55,719 bases of DNA from Heterotrichella gracilis (GCA_032358255.1 JAULBX010025796.1:1-55719), one strand, 5' to 3'. Numbered from the stretch's first letter, positions 45,033 to 55,719 are shown. Program-made: numbers and translations. Notes: generated by a model not told the origin, from the sequence alone.

Positions 45033-46506
45033 TTATGCTGATTTGGAGGTAAAGGGAGCATAGTACTTCAGATCCTCCAAAAGCCCACCACGGAACCAGT
45101 CACGAGGCACCATCTGCAGCAGCATGCCACTCATCAGTGAAACAGTCAAGGGCCAGTGTAAGTGGAGTTCCAACTTTTAACTGCGCACAGAGTGGTCAGA
45201 CTGGCAGGGTTTCTAAAGCTTTGCAAGCGCACCTGCTCAACCTGGAAGCAGGGATGCAGGCAGTGCAAGGCTTGGTGCACTGGCAGGGTTACAACTAGGT
45301 GGTGCCCATCTAGCCAGTGGTGGCCACCACTAGCCATGGCACCAACAATCTGTGCACCCCTGAAGGTGGGTTTGCTGTGTGCTGGCCCCAAAAACTGGAG
45401 CAAAAACTCACCGTGTCATCTGGGTGGTACCACGAGAGGCGAGCCTTCTTCCTCGTCTTCGAGTCTTCTGCGATGAAGGTGTCTTGGAAGGTCTTGCTCT
45501 GTGCGGCCCTGCACCGGAAACAGAGGGGGTTTCAGGTCGCCAGACAACTTTTGACAGATGGGCGACGGCCTTTTCTCACAGCACAGCAAAAACCAAGGCG
45601 GCTTTGTACGGATGGACTCACCAGCGTGAGAACGGGAGGAAGTGTGGCACGGCCGGGACAGGGAGTGGCTGGGCAATTTGAACTGTGCCCCCAGTCGCGC
45701 GCTTGGCCTTGAGCTGTTCCAAGCGTATCTGCTCGTACGCTGGCATCACACGCTCGCCCAGCGACTCTGCCCAGGCTTGCAAAGGCAGGCCGTCAAACGG
45801 ATCCGTCCCCTCTTGCTGCTCTTGCTGTGGCTCGTTGTCGCCAAACATATGGACGTCCTTGTTGTCGGCTGTGGGCACTTTGAGGGTGCCACCGATATGG
45901 AAATCAAAGGTCTGCAAGGGACCAAACCGGGTCAGTGGGCACAGAGAGACACCTAAAAAAAACTGAGCACGCCAGTTTGTGCACAGCGCACGCATACACC
46001 ACGCGATCAAGGTTTTCCTGGGCAACAGCAACACACTCTGACGTGGCATTCCAACCATGGTCACCGGCACCTTATCCAACGCAAAGAACGAGTGCGAGCA
46101 CCCACCACCGGCATGAAAAAGAAGAAACCCCCAAAACTAGACCCCTGCCGTGGTTACAGACACTCAGACCGCCTCGTTCACACACACATGGCGGTCATGG
46201 CTCAACACCCTGACGTGGAATGTCGCTCCCACCTTTCGGACTTTGTGAACTGGCCGGGGCTTGGGCAGCTCTGCCTGCGAGGCCTTGACCCGTCCGTCGA
46301 GGGCATCCTCCTCCAACAACAGCGTGATGCGGGTAGCCGGAGCCTGCACACACGTTGCACACGCTCAATTTGGACGTTCCGGAAGTTGGTTCCGGAAGCC
46401 TGCTGAGCTGTACATGTAGTCCACCCCCTACCTGGGTGAATGAGGCGGCAGCCGGGCTGCGAGAGAGGGCCGAGAGGCCCAGACGGTACATCGCGGGCTT
46501 AGACAT
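45033..46506 (-). CDS. Unrecognised protein, possibly mitochondrial
   Basis: Exons 46432-46506, 46233-46343, 45622-45911, 45412-45508 and 45033-45113, phases agreeing, give a complete 217-residue protein. The start MSKPAMYRLGLSALSRSPAA has Arg, Ser, Ala and no acid, as in mitochondrial presequences. The body has a basic stretch (ELPKPRPVHKVRK), an acidic Gln-rich loop, LERVMPAYEQ-like helix text (GERVMPAYEQIRLEQLKAKR) and a conserved-looking aromatic C-terminus (SWYHPDDTMVPRDWFRGGLL then K-Y-Y-A-P-F). There is no membrane span. I do not recognise the family; a lineage-specific subunit of a respiratory complex or ATP synthase is one idea among several. An alternative donor after the second exon would add six residues. 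Confidence 0.75.
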
Positions 46507-47206
46507 CGTGGCGAGGTGGTGGGTTGAGGAGGTTGCAACGACGAACAGCGCAAAGTGTCATTTTAGGACCTTGGCCAGGTCTTATCTTAGTCTGCCGTTT
46601 GAGTCGGACTTTGCAGTTTACAGGGGGTGGAATGTGAAGTGAAACGGGGATAGCAAATCTGGGCCATATCTTGGAGCCCAAAACCCTTGCAAGGGTGGTT
46701 GAGTTGGCAACTTTCCACAGTGACCAAGCCCTGGGCAGCCCTGGGAGCAAATGGCAGAGTGCTGCAAGCATACAGCCCTATCACTAGGGAGTGCATGCAA
46801 AGGGAGCACATACCAACGGCGACAAGCAATGAATGTCACAGCGCTGGCCCAAACATTCATACAAAACATATCTGAAAGCGTGTGTGATCCCTTGCTGTTT
46901 CTTTCTGTAAGGAATGACCGTGTTGTTGGTCGCCTGGTGCAACATTCACAGGAATGTCCTCCACTCACTACATGTACCACCTAAAGTAATCCATGTGGTA
47001 TGGCAGGACTGGGAGCTGAAACAAAGACAGAAAACCCCCACTTGCTGTAATTGCCAGCCCACTCCTCCCCCCAGAGAAAGCAACACTATCTGTTTGAACC
47101 AGGCTGGAGCAGGCAAATCCAATTTCAACAACAACAATGATCGTTGAAAGCACCTGCCCGCCTTGCTCCGGAGATGGATCCAATCAACTGAATAGACTGT
47201 GACATT
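46507..47206. other. Intergenic between the possible mitochondrial protein and the SOUL gene
   Basis: Both neighbours are transcribed leftward. A frame at 46968-47183 on the minus strand could be a further 3' exon of the SOUL gene if the donor near 47323 is used, but I cannot support it. Confidence 0.45.
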
Positions 47207-48739
47207 TTACTCAGTGGCTGGAAAAAGCAGGGATTCCACGTAAAGCAGACTACATGCAACACAAATCCACCCTGCTAACTGTAGAAGCACCTCAACTAAT
47301 CTGAAACAGAAATGCTCACCCTGCAAGTTGTCCCCTGACCAGCTGCTGTTGCTCTCCAACACAAACCACACCTCGTTGTACTGCCCCCCAGCAGGCTGGT
47401 CGTAGTGCGCCACAAGGAACACCCTGGAGTCAAACTGCGCGCCCTGGGAGGACAGAACCCCAGCCAGGGTTTTCGCCTCCCGCAGCACGTGGGCTTCAGT
47501 GGGGGGCTGTTTGAAGGCTGCAGCAGCCACGTGCAAGGGGGGGCAGCGCTGCAGCTGGACGCGGGGGCCGGTGGGGTGGGGAGGCGACTTCTGCAACAGA
47601 AACCAGACAGCCGACTCAGCTGTTGAGCGCAGAGAAGATTTGATTCCCTCGTAATGGAGCGTGGCTCAGACTGCATAACTATTATTAACATCATAAAAAC
47701 AATAAACCCTTCCTGTGGACTGTCCCCATAATTTGGTAGGTACATGCATCCAGGGGCACAACCAGTGCCTGCGGCATGCCTCGACTGTTGGCGCCATCTT
47801 CCTACGTCTTGTCGACAAGCCCACTTCCATTCATTTATTCTGTCGTGCAAAAACCCTAAAACCCTATGCGCACCTGTTTGCTCAAGGGGAGGAAGAAAGC
47901 GGTGGTGTAGTCAAGAATGGTGGTTTGGAAGTCAAATAGGGCCTCCACCCGTGTCAGTATAGGGTTGGTTGAGGACAATACCACCCCCTTGTCGTTCTCC
48001 CCTCTATAATACCCCACCAACTCCTACAAAATCGGCATGCCCAGGTCAAAACCTGATGATAAACACAAACACTCACTAGGCAGGGTTTTGACAGCTGTGA
48101 CTGACAAGTGCACAGAAGTAAACTGGCAAGCATCAGCAACTGAGGGTGTACGTGGTGGAGCGGCGGAAGAAAGTGAGGACTCCAAAGTGTGCTCAAGAGT
48201 GTCTAGGGTAAGCTCTAGGGTGTCCCACACAGGCAGGTGCACAGCGATGCCCAGTAGTGCGCTGTTGACAATTTACGGCCTTAAGTAGCCGTGGTGAAAT
48301 GAAGTACATGGCTTAAAAGGTCTCGCAGTGAATGGTGGAGTGTACTTGCGTCGTCAAGACAAATGCATGCATGCTTTGGTCTCGCACCCCAACGTTTCTC
48401 ATCACCGCCTGCTGGTACGCAACCTCCTTGGTGTTTGACATCGCCCAAAAATCTACGGTCAAAGTTAAAGACGTGTCACCTGCCAAACTGCACCAATAAG
48501 ACCGGCACTGTGGCACACAACAATGCATGCACTTATGAATGCATGGCCATACCTGTGTGTACATACTGACGTTCCTCGTAGGCTGTCTCCTTGTGTACGA
48601 CGTCGTACTGTGGGCAGTCCAGGTGACCACAGAACCAAGCAGGGTCCCTGGCTTGCTGCTTCGAAGCAGTCACCGACCATAGCGTGCCCAGCAGCAGCAG
48701 CACTCGCCTGGTGGTCAGGGTCTGGTGCGTGGGATGCAT
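47207..48739 (-). CDS. SOUL haem-binding family protein, secretory signal
   Basis: Exons 48553-48739, 48388-48479, 47874-48023 and 47207-47590, phases agreeing, give 270 residues from ATG 48739. Residues 1-25 form a signal peptide (RRVLLLLGTLWSVTAS). The SOUL/HBP pattern follows: CPQYDVVHKETAYEERQY, DFWAMSNTKEVAYQQAVMRN, GYYRGENDKG, NPILTRVEALFDF, FFLPLSKQKSPP, VAAAAFKQPPTEAHVLREAK and YDQPAGGQYNEVWFVLE. SOUL proteins bind haem or tetrapyrroles; in plants and algae they occur in plastids, eyespots and the cytosol. Past the usual C-terminus the exon reads on 37 residues into a hydrophobic tail (LLQLAGWICVACSLLY). Either this is a membrane or anchor segment, or a donor near 47323 splices it away. 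The predicted secretory route is unusual for the family. Confidence 0.85.
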
Positions 48740-49414
48740 GGCTGTGTGGGACAGCAGTAGCCATCACATGGCCTGCTCAAAACGCCTGTGGCGCTATTGC
48801 TGAGACGGACACGCGAGATGGGGAGTTATTGACGCCATTTTGGCAAAAGTCCAGGCGTTTTTGCTCCTCAACTATCCGGCATTGCCAATCCCCGCAACCA
48901 ATCCTCTGTCCCCAAACAGGTTGGCTCTCTATGAGCAAAAGCTTCCATAGGGCAAAATACGTAGACGCTCTTCCAAACACCCACAACTGGCGATAACAGC
49001 GCTTCCCTGCTGTTGTTAATAGCTGGCTTCTGTACCAAAGGCTGAGCCAGCAGATCCTTATTGCCCTGGTCCACACAACTGTCTGGCGCAACACTCTATT
49101 CCCCAGAGGCTTCTTCACTGCTTAGGCAACCCTCTTAGCTGAAAAGAAGTTTGATATCGATACCTACTGCACACCAATATCAGCCTGGCAACTCTTCGCA
49201 GATTGACCAGCAACAGGGGTTTGGCGCCATGCCATCCCCCACCAAACAGTACTGACGCTGAAGCCCGGGTTGTTGCACGTTAAATACACAGCCCTCAACA
49301 TAGCATGTTGGGTTGAAAAGCGTGATTCTGGCGCCTAGATGTTGATCGGGTGCTAGCGCCCCACCAGGCAAGGGCCTGGGGGTTCAAACGGTGGTGTGGC
49401 GGGATGCCAGCCTG
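48740..49414. promoter_or_regulatory. Shared divergent promoter region of SOUL and GT77-like genes
   Basis: 675 bases between start codons on opposite strands. I saw no recognisable element and no gene. Confidence 0.4.
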
Positions 49415-52400
49415 ATGGGCCCCATACCACGCAGGGCAGGAGGGATGCTAGGCACGCCTTTAAGTATCCTGCTATCTGCAACAGTGGTAAGTGCTTGCGT
49501 GCGCAAAGCAAGGGATTGTAGGTGGTGTCCGACCGGTGTAAAGCATGCATGCATTGATGCATGCATGCATTAGAGTGGGTGTTTTGGACTACAACAAACT
49601 CCACCTTGGCCACAGGCTTGCAGTGTAACGCGTACCGTGTTCAGCTGTTTTCTATAACCCACCACTTGACCACTACCCCAAGTTGAGAAAGACTGAACTC
49701 AAGAACCCGTGACCCCACATTGCTCACCGCGCCCAGTACCCTATTCCCCACCCACTACATCCCACTACCCTGCACCCACCCCACACCCCAATCATTCCCC
49801 GCTACCCTACACCCCTTCCCACCCACCACCCAGGTACTCCTGCTGCTGGCGGGCGGGACGCAAGGGGAGCCAGTCAATGAAACCGACCTGGTGCCGCTAC
49901 GCACCATCCACCTCACCTCGCAGCTGCACCAGCAACAGGAGAAGGCGCTGGCCAGTGACCCACAGTACGTGTGCCCAACTGCAGTTGGGCAGTGACATGT
50001 ATTTGTATGGTTTAGGGTTTAGGGTTTAAGACAACTGGGTCCTAAAGGCCATCAGCTCCCCCTTTCTATCGAGCCTTTATCCCTCCCTTTCCCACCCCCC
50101 TGCCCCAGTGTCCAGCGCCACAAGCTGATCCGCCAGGTGTCGCTTGGCCTGAATCCACTCCAGCGCCTGCCGCACTACCAGCCACAGCCGGTGGACTACC
50201 TGACACAGGAGGTGGGTGGTGGGGGTGGTTGTGATGGTGGTTGTTGTTGGTGGTGGTGGTGGTGGTGATGGTGCGGGATGGGTAGGTGGAAGTGATGACT
50301 AGGGTCACAGCATGTTCTGGTGGGCTTGTGCGAGTGGCAGATTTGCCCTTCCATGGAAATGCCAAGCAGTACTCTCAGCCCACCCTAGCCTCCTGTACTC
50401 CCTACCCCTAACCTGAACACCATCCCCTCACCTCACCCCCACCCTCCCTTACCCGCAGGAGCATGTTGCCTACCAGCGGTGGGTGGAGTGGTGCGAGCGC
50501 CCCCTGGGCCTGTCCCACCTTGCCCCCTCCCGCACCCACTTCAGTTTGGACAAGACCCGGCATTGGGTGGGGGATGTGTGGGAGGGGGCAAGGCTCAAGG
50601 ACATGCTCAAGGTGGGTGGTGGTGGTGGTGGTGGTGGTGCGGTGGTGGTGTTGTGTGGGGCATATGGGGGTGGCACAAGATGGGGTGTGTGGGAGGATGG
50701 GGGTGTTCAAATTGGGTGGTGAGGGGGAAGGTGAGGGATGCTCAACGACATGGGCAATGTCATTTGATAGGGGTAAACGTTGGTAATGGGATTCAAGTAC
50801 TGTATGGATTGTAATAATTTTATGACCGGCCACCCACTACAAATACGTACCATTCCACATATTCCTTCACATGCCTGTTCAAAGACTAGCCGCATTTTTG
50901 GGGTCTCTTTGGGTCGTTCTGGCCCCCTCCTCGCGCCCCTTCCAGGCCCGGTCCGACAAGAAAGAGGTCACAATCAAACCCTAATCCCTAAACCCTAAAC
51001 CCCATGCAGGCCCGGTCCTACAAGCGGGAGATCATCCACATCATGTGCGACTCGGTTGCCTGCCTGCCCTACGCCCTCAACCTGCTGTTCACTTTCCGTG
51101 ACCTGGGCTATGACCACTGGGTGCTGTTCACTGAGGACAAGGCAACGTGTGACGTGCTGGACAAGATGATGCCGGGGGCAGGTGGGTGCTGTGGTTTAGG
51201 GTTTAGGGTTTGGGGGAAAGCAGGGAGGGAGTGGTAATGGTGCTGGCGGCGGCGGCGGTGGTGGTGGTGGTCCTGGTGGTGGTAGTGGTGGTAGTATACA
51301 CCGACTAGGTGCTGTTCACATTCCGGGACCTGGGGTATGACCACTGGGTGCTGTTTCACTGAGGACAAGGGAACCTGCGACGTGCTGGACAAGATGATGC
51401 CGGGGGCAGGTGGGGTGTATGGAGGCAGCGACGGCCGTGGTGGCAGTGGCACTGGTAGTGGTGGTGGTGGTGGTTTGCATCTTGCAGCGCTCACCTCGTG
51501 TGTGCGAATTTCATCAAGCACCAGGCGCCAATTACTTTGTATTACAACCTGGCACCCGGCAAAGCGCATCACCCCCACCCCCACCACCCCACACCCACAG
51601 GCTGTGCCTGGGACAGCATCACCCGCCAGCCCGGCGCACCCCCCGCCCTTCGTTCCTGGCGGGGGGGCATGCTGTTCAACACATGGGCGCAGTACAACAC
51701 GGCCCGCATGGCCCGCCTGGGGTACAACGTGCTGTACATGGATATGGATACCTCACTGCATGATGACCTCTACAAGTACTTCAAGGCAGAGCCCTTCCAG
51801 GACTGGAAGATGATCTTCCAGGTAGGGCCAATGGATGTATGTATTCTTTCCTGGTGTGAACACTTCTAGTTTAATGTGTAAACACTTTTGTCTTCTGAAA
51901 TGGGAGGAGGTGGGATGTGGGATGTATTGCACCCTGTCTCGTGTCCAATCATTCCTGTGCTATGGGGCAAAAATCACAGCGAAATGAATTCATGGCAGTT
52001 GGAGGAGGCCTTGAGACCCAAGTAATAAATATCAGCATGAATAATATTTGCATGATTCGTAAATCAGAATTCATGGCTTGTTTCTGCTTTCCAGGATGAG
52101 AGCGCTGGCTCTTGGCCCAATCCCAATTCTGGGGTTGTATACGTACAAGGGGTGGACGATCCTAATGGGCCGGTAGGGAGGATGATGCTGGAGTATGCAG
52201 ACCAGGTGGGGGGGTGGGTATGATTGTGGCTGTGGGTATGGTTGTGGCTGTGGGTATGGTTGTGGCTGTGGATATGGATGTGGGACTTTGCACCACACCC
52301 CTTACTGGCCCATGCGTACCGATCTCGGCACAGAGCCTGCTCAAGCGCTGCATGGAATCGGGACTATTGGCTTGGCCACACCAAAATCCCTGCACTTAGC

Positions 52401-55400
52401 AGAACATCCACCCCCTGTAGGCCACGCTGTGGCTGCAAAATGGTCATGAACCATACAAAAATCAATCTGCAACCAAACAGAATAGAATGCGGCATTTTTG
52501 GTCGGGAAATGCGGCGCCTGGTCATGCCACTGTCAGGGCCTGCTCAAAGAAACCATCACATGGGCACTGGTTGCGCTAAACCCTAAATTCATCAATCATA
52601 CCCTACCACCCCGCAGGCCATGCGCTGGCTTAAAGATGGCGACACCTCGGTGCAAAAAATGCTTGAACCCTAAACTCACTAAAAATACTCTAACACCCTG
52701 CAGACCATGCGCTGGTTGGAGGATGGCGGCAAGTCCATGCAAAAATTCCGCCCCGACGAGCAACCAATGGTCTTGCTGTCCCAGCTGCTGTTCACCCAAA
52801 GCCTGCTCAAGGACTGCATCACCTCGGGACTCATTGGCAGCCGCAGCAGCCCTGGGGTTATGAACAACAGGGTGGATCGGAATGAGTCGGAGAGCCTGCG
52901 CATTCAGCAGGAGATTCAAACGGTGAGGAGGATGGGGGAAAAAATGAAACAAAAGTGTGTAAAAATGGTGAGATGTGTGGGACTGCATATGTGGGGGAGT
53001 TTGTTGGAAAGTTTGTGTATGGGCTTATTGGCAGCCGCAGCAGCCCGGGGGGTTATGAACAACCGGGTGGATCGGAGTGAGGCTGAGAACCAGCAGATCC
53101 AGCGGGAGATCCAAACGGTGAGGGGAAAAGGTGGAAAATGAACTTTAAATTATGATGATCCTATAATGGGCCCCATTGCATCGATCCTATTCCGCCACCT
53201 CCAACCTGCTCCTACAGTGATCGAATTTTGCCCCATATTCTTACAGGCTGCCAGTGCCAATGTTCACCATGAGACGTGGGACAACCCGCCAGAGTACCGG
53301 GAAAGGTTCCACATGGACCAGAGTAAGTGGAGGACGGGAGGGGCAAGATCTATGAATCACAATGGCATGACACCTGCAAGCACAATTTGTAAATTATATA
53401 CAACACCGATATTAAAAGGCACTGCAATCAGATGAAGTACACTAGTACTACCCAATGTACTGTGGCACAACACATTTTCAAATGGTTTATAACATTGCTA
53501 ATCTGGCTATTCGAGTACAACACCATTTTCTGTAATGACATCCATCAACATTTTGTATCTGTGTACCTGCAGCTCGCCTGCTGTGGAGTGAGATAAAGAT
53601 GATCAAGGATGGCAACGGGGAGGAACGGTTCGGGGGCATGGAGCTGCCCCCGCGGGGCCCCTGGGCCACCAAGATTTGGAAGAAATTCGAGGAGGAGACG
53701 GGGGTGAAAGTGCCCCCTGTCGACCCGGCAGACAACCGCACTGAGAAGGCTGGCAAGCCCTGGCAATTTGACTTTGCCATCCAGATGTGGCACGGGTTGG
53801 GTGAGTGGGGTTGGGGTTGGGGCATTCATGCACACATGGGATAGGCGCATGCATGGGGTAGGCGTCAGAGCACGCATTTGGAGGGGATTTGAGGATGAGA
53901 CGGGGGCACAAGTACCCCTCTCGACCTGGCACACAGCTGCAGTGGGAAGGCTGGGAAGCTCTGGCAAGACCAACTTTGCCATCCAGATGTGGCGCGGGTT
54001 GGGTGAGGGGGGTGGGGCTGCTCATTGCACGGCCGGCTGGGATCTTGGAGTTTTGCATGTGTAGGTATGGTACAGCAGTGTTCACCAAATGACCCCCAAT
54101 CTCATTACCAACGACCTTCCTAAATCCCACCAAATGCCGCCTTGCCCCTCCATAAAAAAGGGGCAGCCTCCACGAGCAAAAGGCCCCGCAACCACTTGCT
54201 GTTGTCCTGATGGCGCCCCGAACCCTCCCCCCTTTACCAGCCAGCCTCTTGCCCACCCACCACGTGCCCAACCCCCCATTATGCTGATGCCTCCCCCTCC
54301 TCCCACACACACACACTTCCACCTGCCCCCCCTTGATGCAGATGCGGACAACAATTGGTGGGGCCACCAGCCCCCGCGTGTGCTCATCTCACACTTTGTG
54401 ACTGTGCCTGGTCCGGGTGCGCGGTCAATGGCCATCAGGCTGCTGGGATGGTGGCACTGGAAGGTGAGGAACGCTTATATTAAACATTTTCATTATGTTT
54501 TCCATGATAATATTGAGACTTTAATTTACCACCCACCGCCACACCACCGCCTACCACCTCCTCGCTGCTTAAAGCACTATTAAAATCTCATTTAAAATTG
54601 CAATGCACCAGACAGAAAGTAAATTGATGCTGCTGGTGGCACTGGAAAATGAGGGAGTTCCTGTATGATTTACGATAATGTTTTGAAGTGCTTTGCGACC
54701 TTCTGGCATTTCGGACCTAAATTGTCACCCGCCGCCACACTCGTCCACACAACAACCCCACAGCCGTCACTCAGCACCACTGTATCCCACCCGCATACCC
54801 CTGCGCCTGCAATCTCCCAGGTGGATGAGATGATGGCACGCGAGTTTGGTCTGGAACGCCTCTACGGGGTAGAGGGCGTGGCCTCGGTGGAAAACCTAAG
54901 GGTTGTTGCCGTGCACCCAGGCCTGGTCAATGTGTACCCCCTGTACAGTAAAGAGCATCAGCTGCTGCTGATGACCCTTGCGCTGGTAAGCCAAAACCCT
55001 AAACCCTACCACCTAAACCCCAAACCCTAATTAGCAAAGAGCACCGGCTGCTGCTGATGACCCTTGGGCTGGTAAGCCTAAACAATAAACCCTTATCCAC
55101 CGCCATCTGCCCATGTGTCTGGCTGAACCCCCTGGTCCCAGTGCAAGCATGGTAACCTTGTGATTACCCTAACAAAACCCTTCCCCTGTCAGGTTCCGCA
55201 GGTGTCTGGCCGTACCCCCCTGCTCCCCCTGGTCCAGTGCAATGAGCGCAAACCTACACACCCTTACAATTACCCTAACAACACCCTAATTCCCTCCCCT
55301 TTCAGGTGGCGCATGTGTCTGGCCGCATCCCCTTGCTCCCCTTGGTCCAGTGCAACGACGGCAACCCCCCCATCCTCTCCACCCTCCCGCACCTCATCAA

Positions 55401-55485
55401 GCTCCCCGTGGTGGATGAGTATTACTCCCCGCAGGACGAAGCTTGCTGCCTCACTAGATACCTGGACGATGGATGCAGGACAAAG
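49415..55485 (+). CDS. GT77-like glycosyltransferase (nucleotide-diphospho-sugar transferase fold), 3' end open
   Basis: Exons: 49415-49486, 49834-49964, 50109-50211, 50459-50611, 51010-51181, 51601-51821, 52095-52205, 52704-52922, 53247-53322, 53573-53800, 54342-54463, 54821-54985, 55306-55485. All phases agree (651 codons). The start MGPIPRRAGGMLGTPLSILL continues into VVLLLLAGG, a signal anchor for a type II Golgi protein. The catalytic part shows HIMCDSVACLPYALNLLFTF, VLFTEDKATCDVLDKMMPG, then ARLGYNVLYMDMDTSLHDDL with the D-x-D metal and sugar-nucleotide motif, and DESAGSWPNPNSGVVYVQG. This matches the Nucleotid_trans family (CAZy GT77: plant and algal arabinosyl- and xylosyltransferases of cell-wall glycoproteins). 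The sugar specificity cannot be read. The exon at 55306-55485 ends at a donor, so the gene probably continues right of the window. Confidence 0.88.
50945..50969 (+). repeat. Copy of GT77 exon 5 start
   Basis: It repeats CCAG|GCCCGGTCC-type acceptor and exon start (original at 51007-51030) about 64 bases upstream, with AACCCTAATCCCTAAACCCT between the two. Confidence 0.75.
51309..51411 (+). repeat. Copy of GT77 exon 5 end and donor
   Basis: A 100-base copy of the 3' part of exon 5 (original around 51081-51183), offset 228. A one-base insertion in the VLF-T-E-D-K segment breaks the frame. TTTAGGGTTTAGGGTTTGGG lies just past the original donor, between the copies. Confidence 0.9.
52617..52661 (+). 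repeat. Copy of GT77 exon 8 start
   Basis: It repeats the acceptor and first 45 bases of exon 8 (T/A-M-R-W-L-K/E-D-G), 87-88 bases upstream. AACCCTAAACTCACT-like sequence lies between the copies and CTAAACCCTAAATTC lies upstream of the copy. Confidence 0.85.
53022..53123 (+). repeat. In-frame copy of GT77 exon 8 end and donor
   Basis: A 102-base copy of the end of exon 8 (MNNRVDR...IQREIQT plus GTGAGG donor), offset exactly 195 bases or 65 codons. The reading frame stays open between the two donors, so the copy offers an in-frame alternative 5' splice site. Confidence 0.9.
53876..54009 (+). repeat. Copy of GT77 exon 10 end and donor
   Basis: A 130-base decayed copy of the 3' part of exon 10 (original about 53675-53807), offset 202, ending in an intact GTGAGG-like donor. 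Confidence 0.85.
55032..55079 (+). repeat. Copy of GT77 exon 12 end and donor
   Basis: It repeats S-K-E-H-x-L-L-L-M-T-L-x-L and the GTAAGCC donor at an offset of 86. Three CCCTAAACC-like tracts lie between the copies. Confidence 0.9.
55193..55255 (+). repeat. Copy of GT77 exon 13 start
   Basis: It repeats the acceptor and first 50 or so bases of exon 13 (V-x-x-V-S-G-R-x-P-L-L-P-L-V-Q-C-N) about 114 bases upstream. Confidence 0.85.
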
Positions 55486-55719
55486 GTGCGGCGGAAACCC
55501 CCAAACCCTAAAACAAAAGCCCTGGGGCTTAAAACCCCAGACAGTCTTACTTGCCCTAGATGAAGCCTGCTGCCTCACAAAACATGGTAGAGTGTGGATG
55601 CCGGGCAAATGTGCGGAGATACCCCTCAAGCATGAACATTATTCCACATGCATCCACCATCCACCACCCACCACATGGCACATGGCACCGCTCCCACCTC
55701 ACACATATGCACACGCTGC
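55486..55719. other. Right edge, intron of the GT77-like gene
   Basis: It begins GTGCGG, followed within 15 bases by CCCCCAAACCCTAAAAC. At 55559-55616 there is a decayed copy of the end of exon 13 (D-E-A-C-C-L-T and its GTGCGG donor). I see no further exon before the window end. Confidence 0.6.

Noticed and set aside
1..55719. CRISPR arrays, bacterial-type operons, Shine-Dalgarno sites, insertion sequences
   Set aside because: All genes have eukaryotic introns; the repeats seen are microsatellites, minisatellites or local exon-edge copies, not spaced direct repeats or elements with transposase frames.

Overview
The window is nuclear DNA of a eukaryotic alga, most likely a green alga (Chlorophyta). 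Every gene I can read is split by many short GT-AG introns. The products include a Psb27 photosystem II assembly factor with a thylakoid transit peptide, a plastid fibrillin, an ESCRT-III VPS2, a mitochondrial Tim21, a GT77-type glycosyltransferase and AP2-like proteins. Short plant-type TTTAGGG tracts are scattered through the introns. I cannot name the genus. Exon joins below were placed by hand from splice consensus, reading-phase agreement and family conservation; no transcript data were used.

Layout: (1) 268-2818 (+), aliphatic amidase of the nitrilase superfamily, 5' end outside the window. (2) 3859-5330 (-), a 330-residue Gln/Pro-rich protein with a SPOC-like C-terminal domain. (3) 6185-19966 (-), a very large modular gene of at least 23 exons and about 2,418 readable codons. 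It carries five AP2/ERF-like domains alternating with a conserved helical module (called H here) and long disordered linkers, then an RS-rich segment and a SPOC-like C-terminus that is paralogous to gene 2. (4) 22144-24371 (+), a Cys-rich single-pass membrane protein. (5) 24847-26461 (-), fibrillin/PAP. (6) 27139-29641 (+), VPS2/CHMP2. (7) 30387-31684 (+), Psb27. (8) 33001-34975 (-), Tim21, first exon unresolved. (9) 37354-42425 (-), an L-lactate/glycolate permease (LctP family) with a His/Cys-rich loop. (10) 45033-46506 (-), an unrecognised, possibly mitochondrial protein. (11) 47207-48739 (-), a SOUL haem-binding-like protein with a signal peptide. (12) 49415 to the right edge (+), a GT77-like glycosyltransferase running to or past the window end.

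The two most interesting signals are the modular AP2-like/H/SPOC-like gene with its truncated tandem paralogue, and a recurrent structural feature of the introns. At many exon-intron junctions a diverged copy of the exon edge plus its splice site lies 40-250 bp away in the adjoining intron. TTTAGGG/CCCTAAA-like tracts often sit between the copies or right beside the splice site. This pattern occurs in at least six unrelated genes. At three places the copied splice site is in frame, so it could give an alternative isoform.

The genes are not an operon-like pathway. They are independent housekeeping, organelle and membrane genes with separate promoters. Divergent pairs (fibrillin/VPS2, SOUL/GT77) may share promoter regions of about 0.7 kb.
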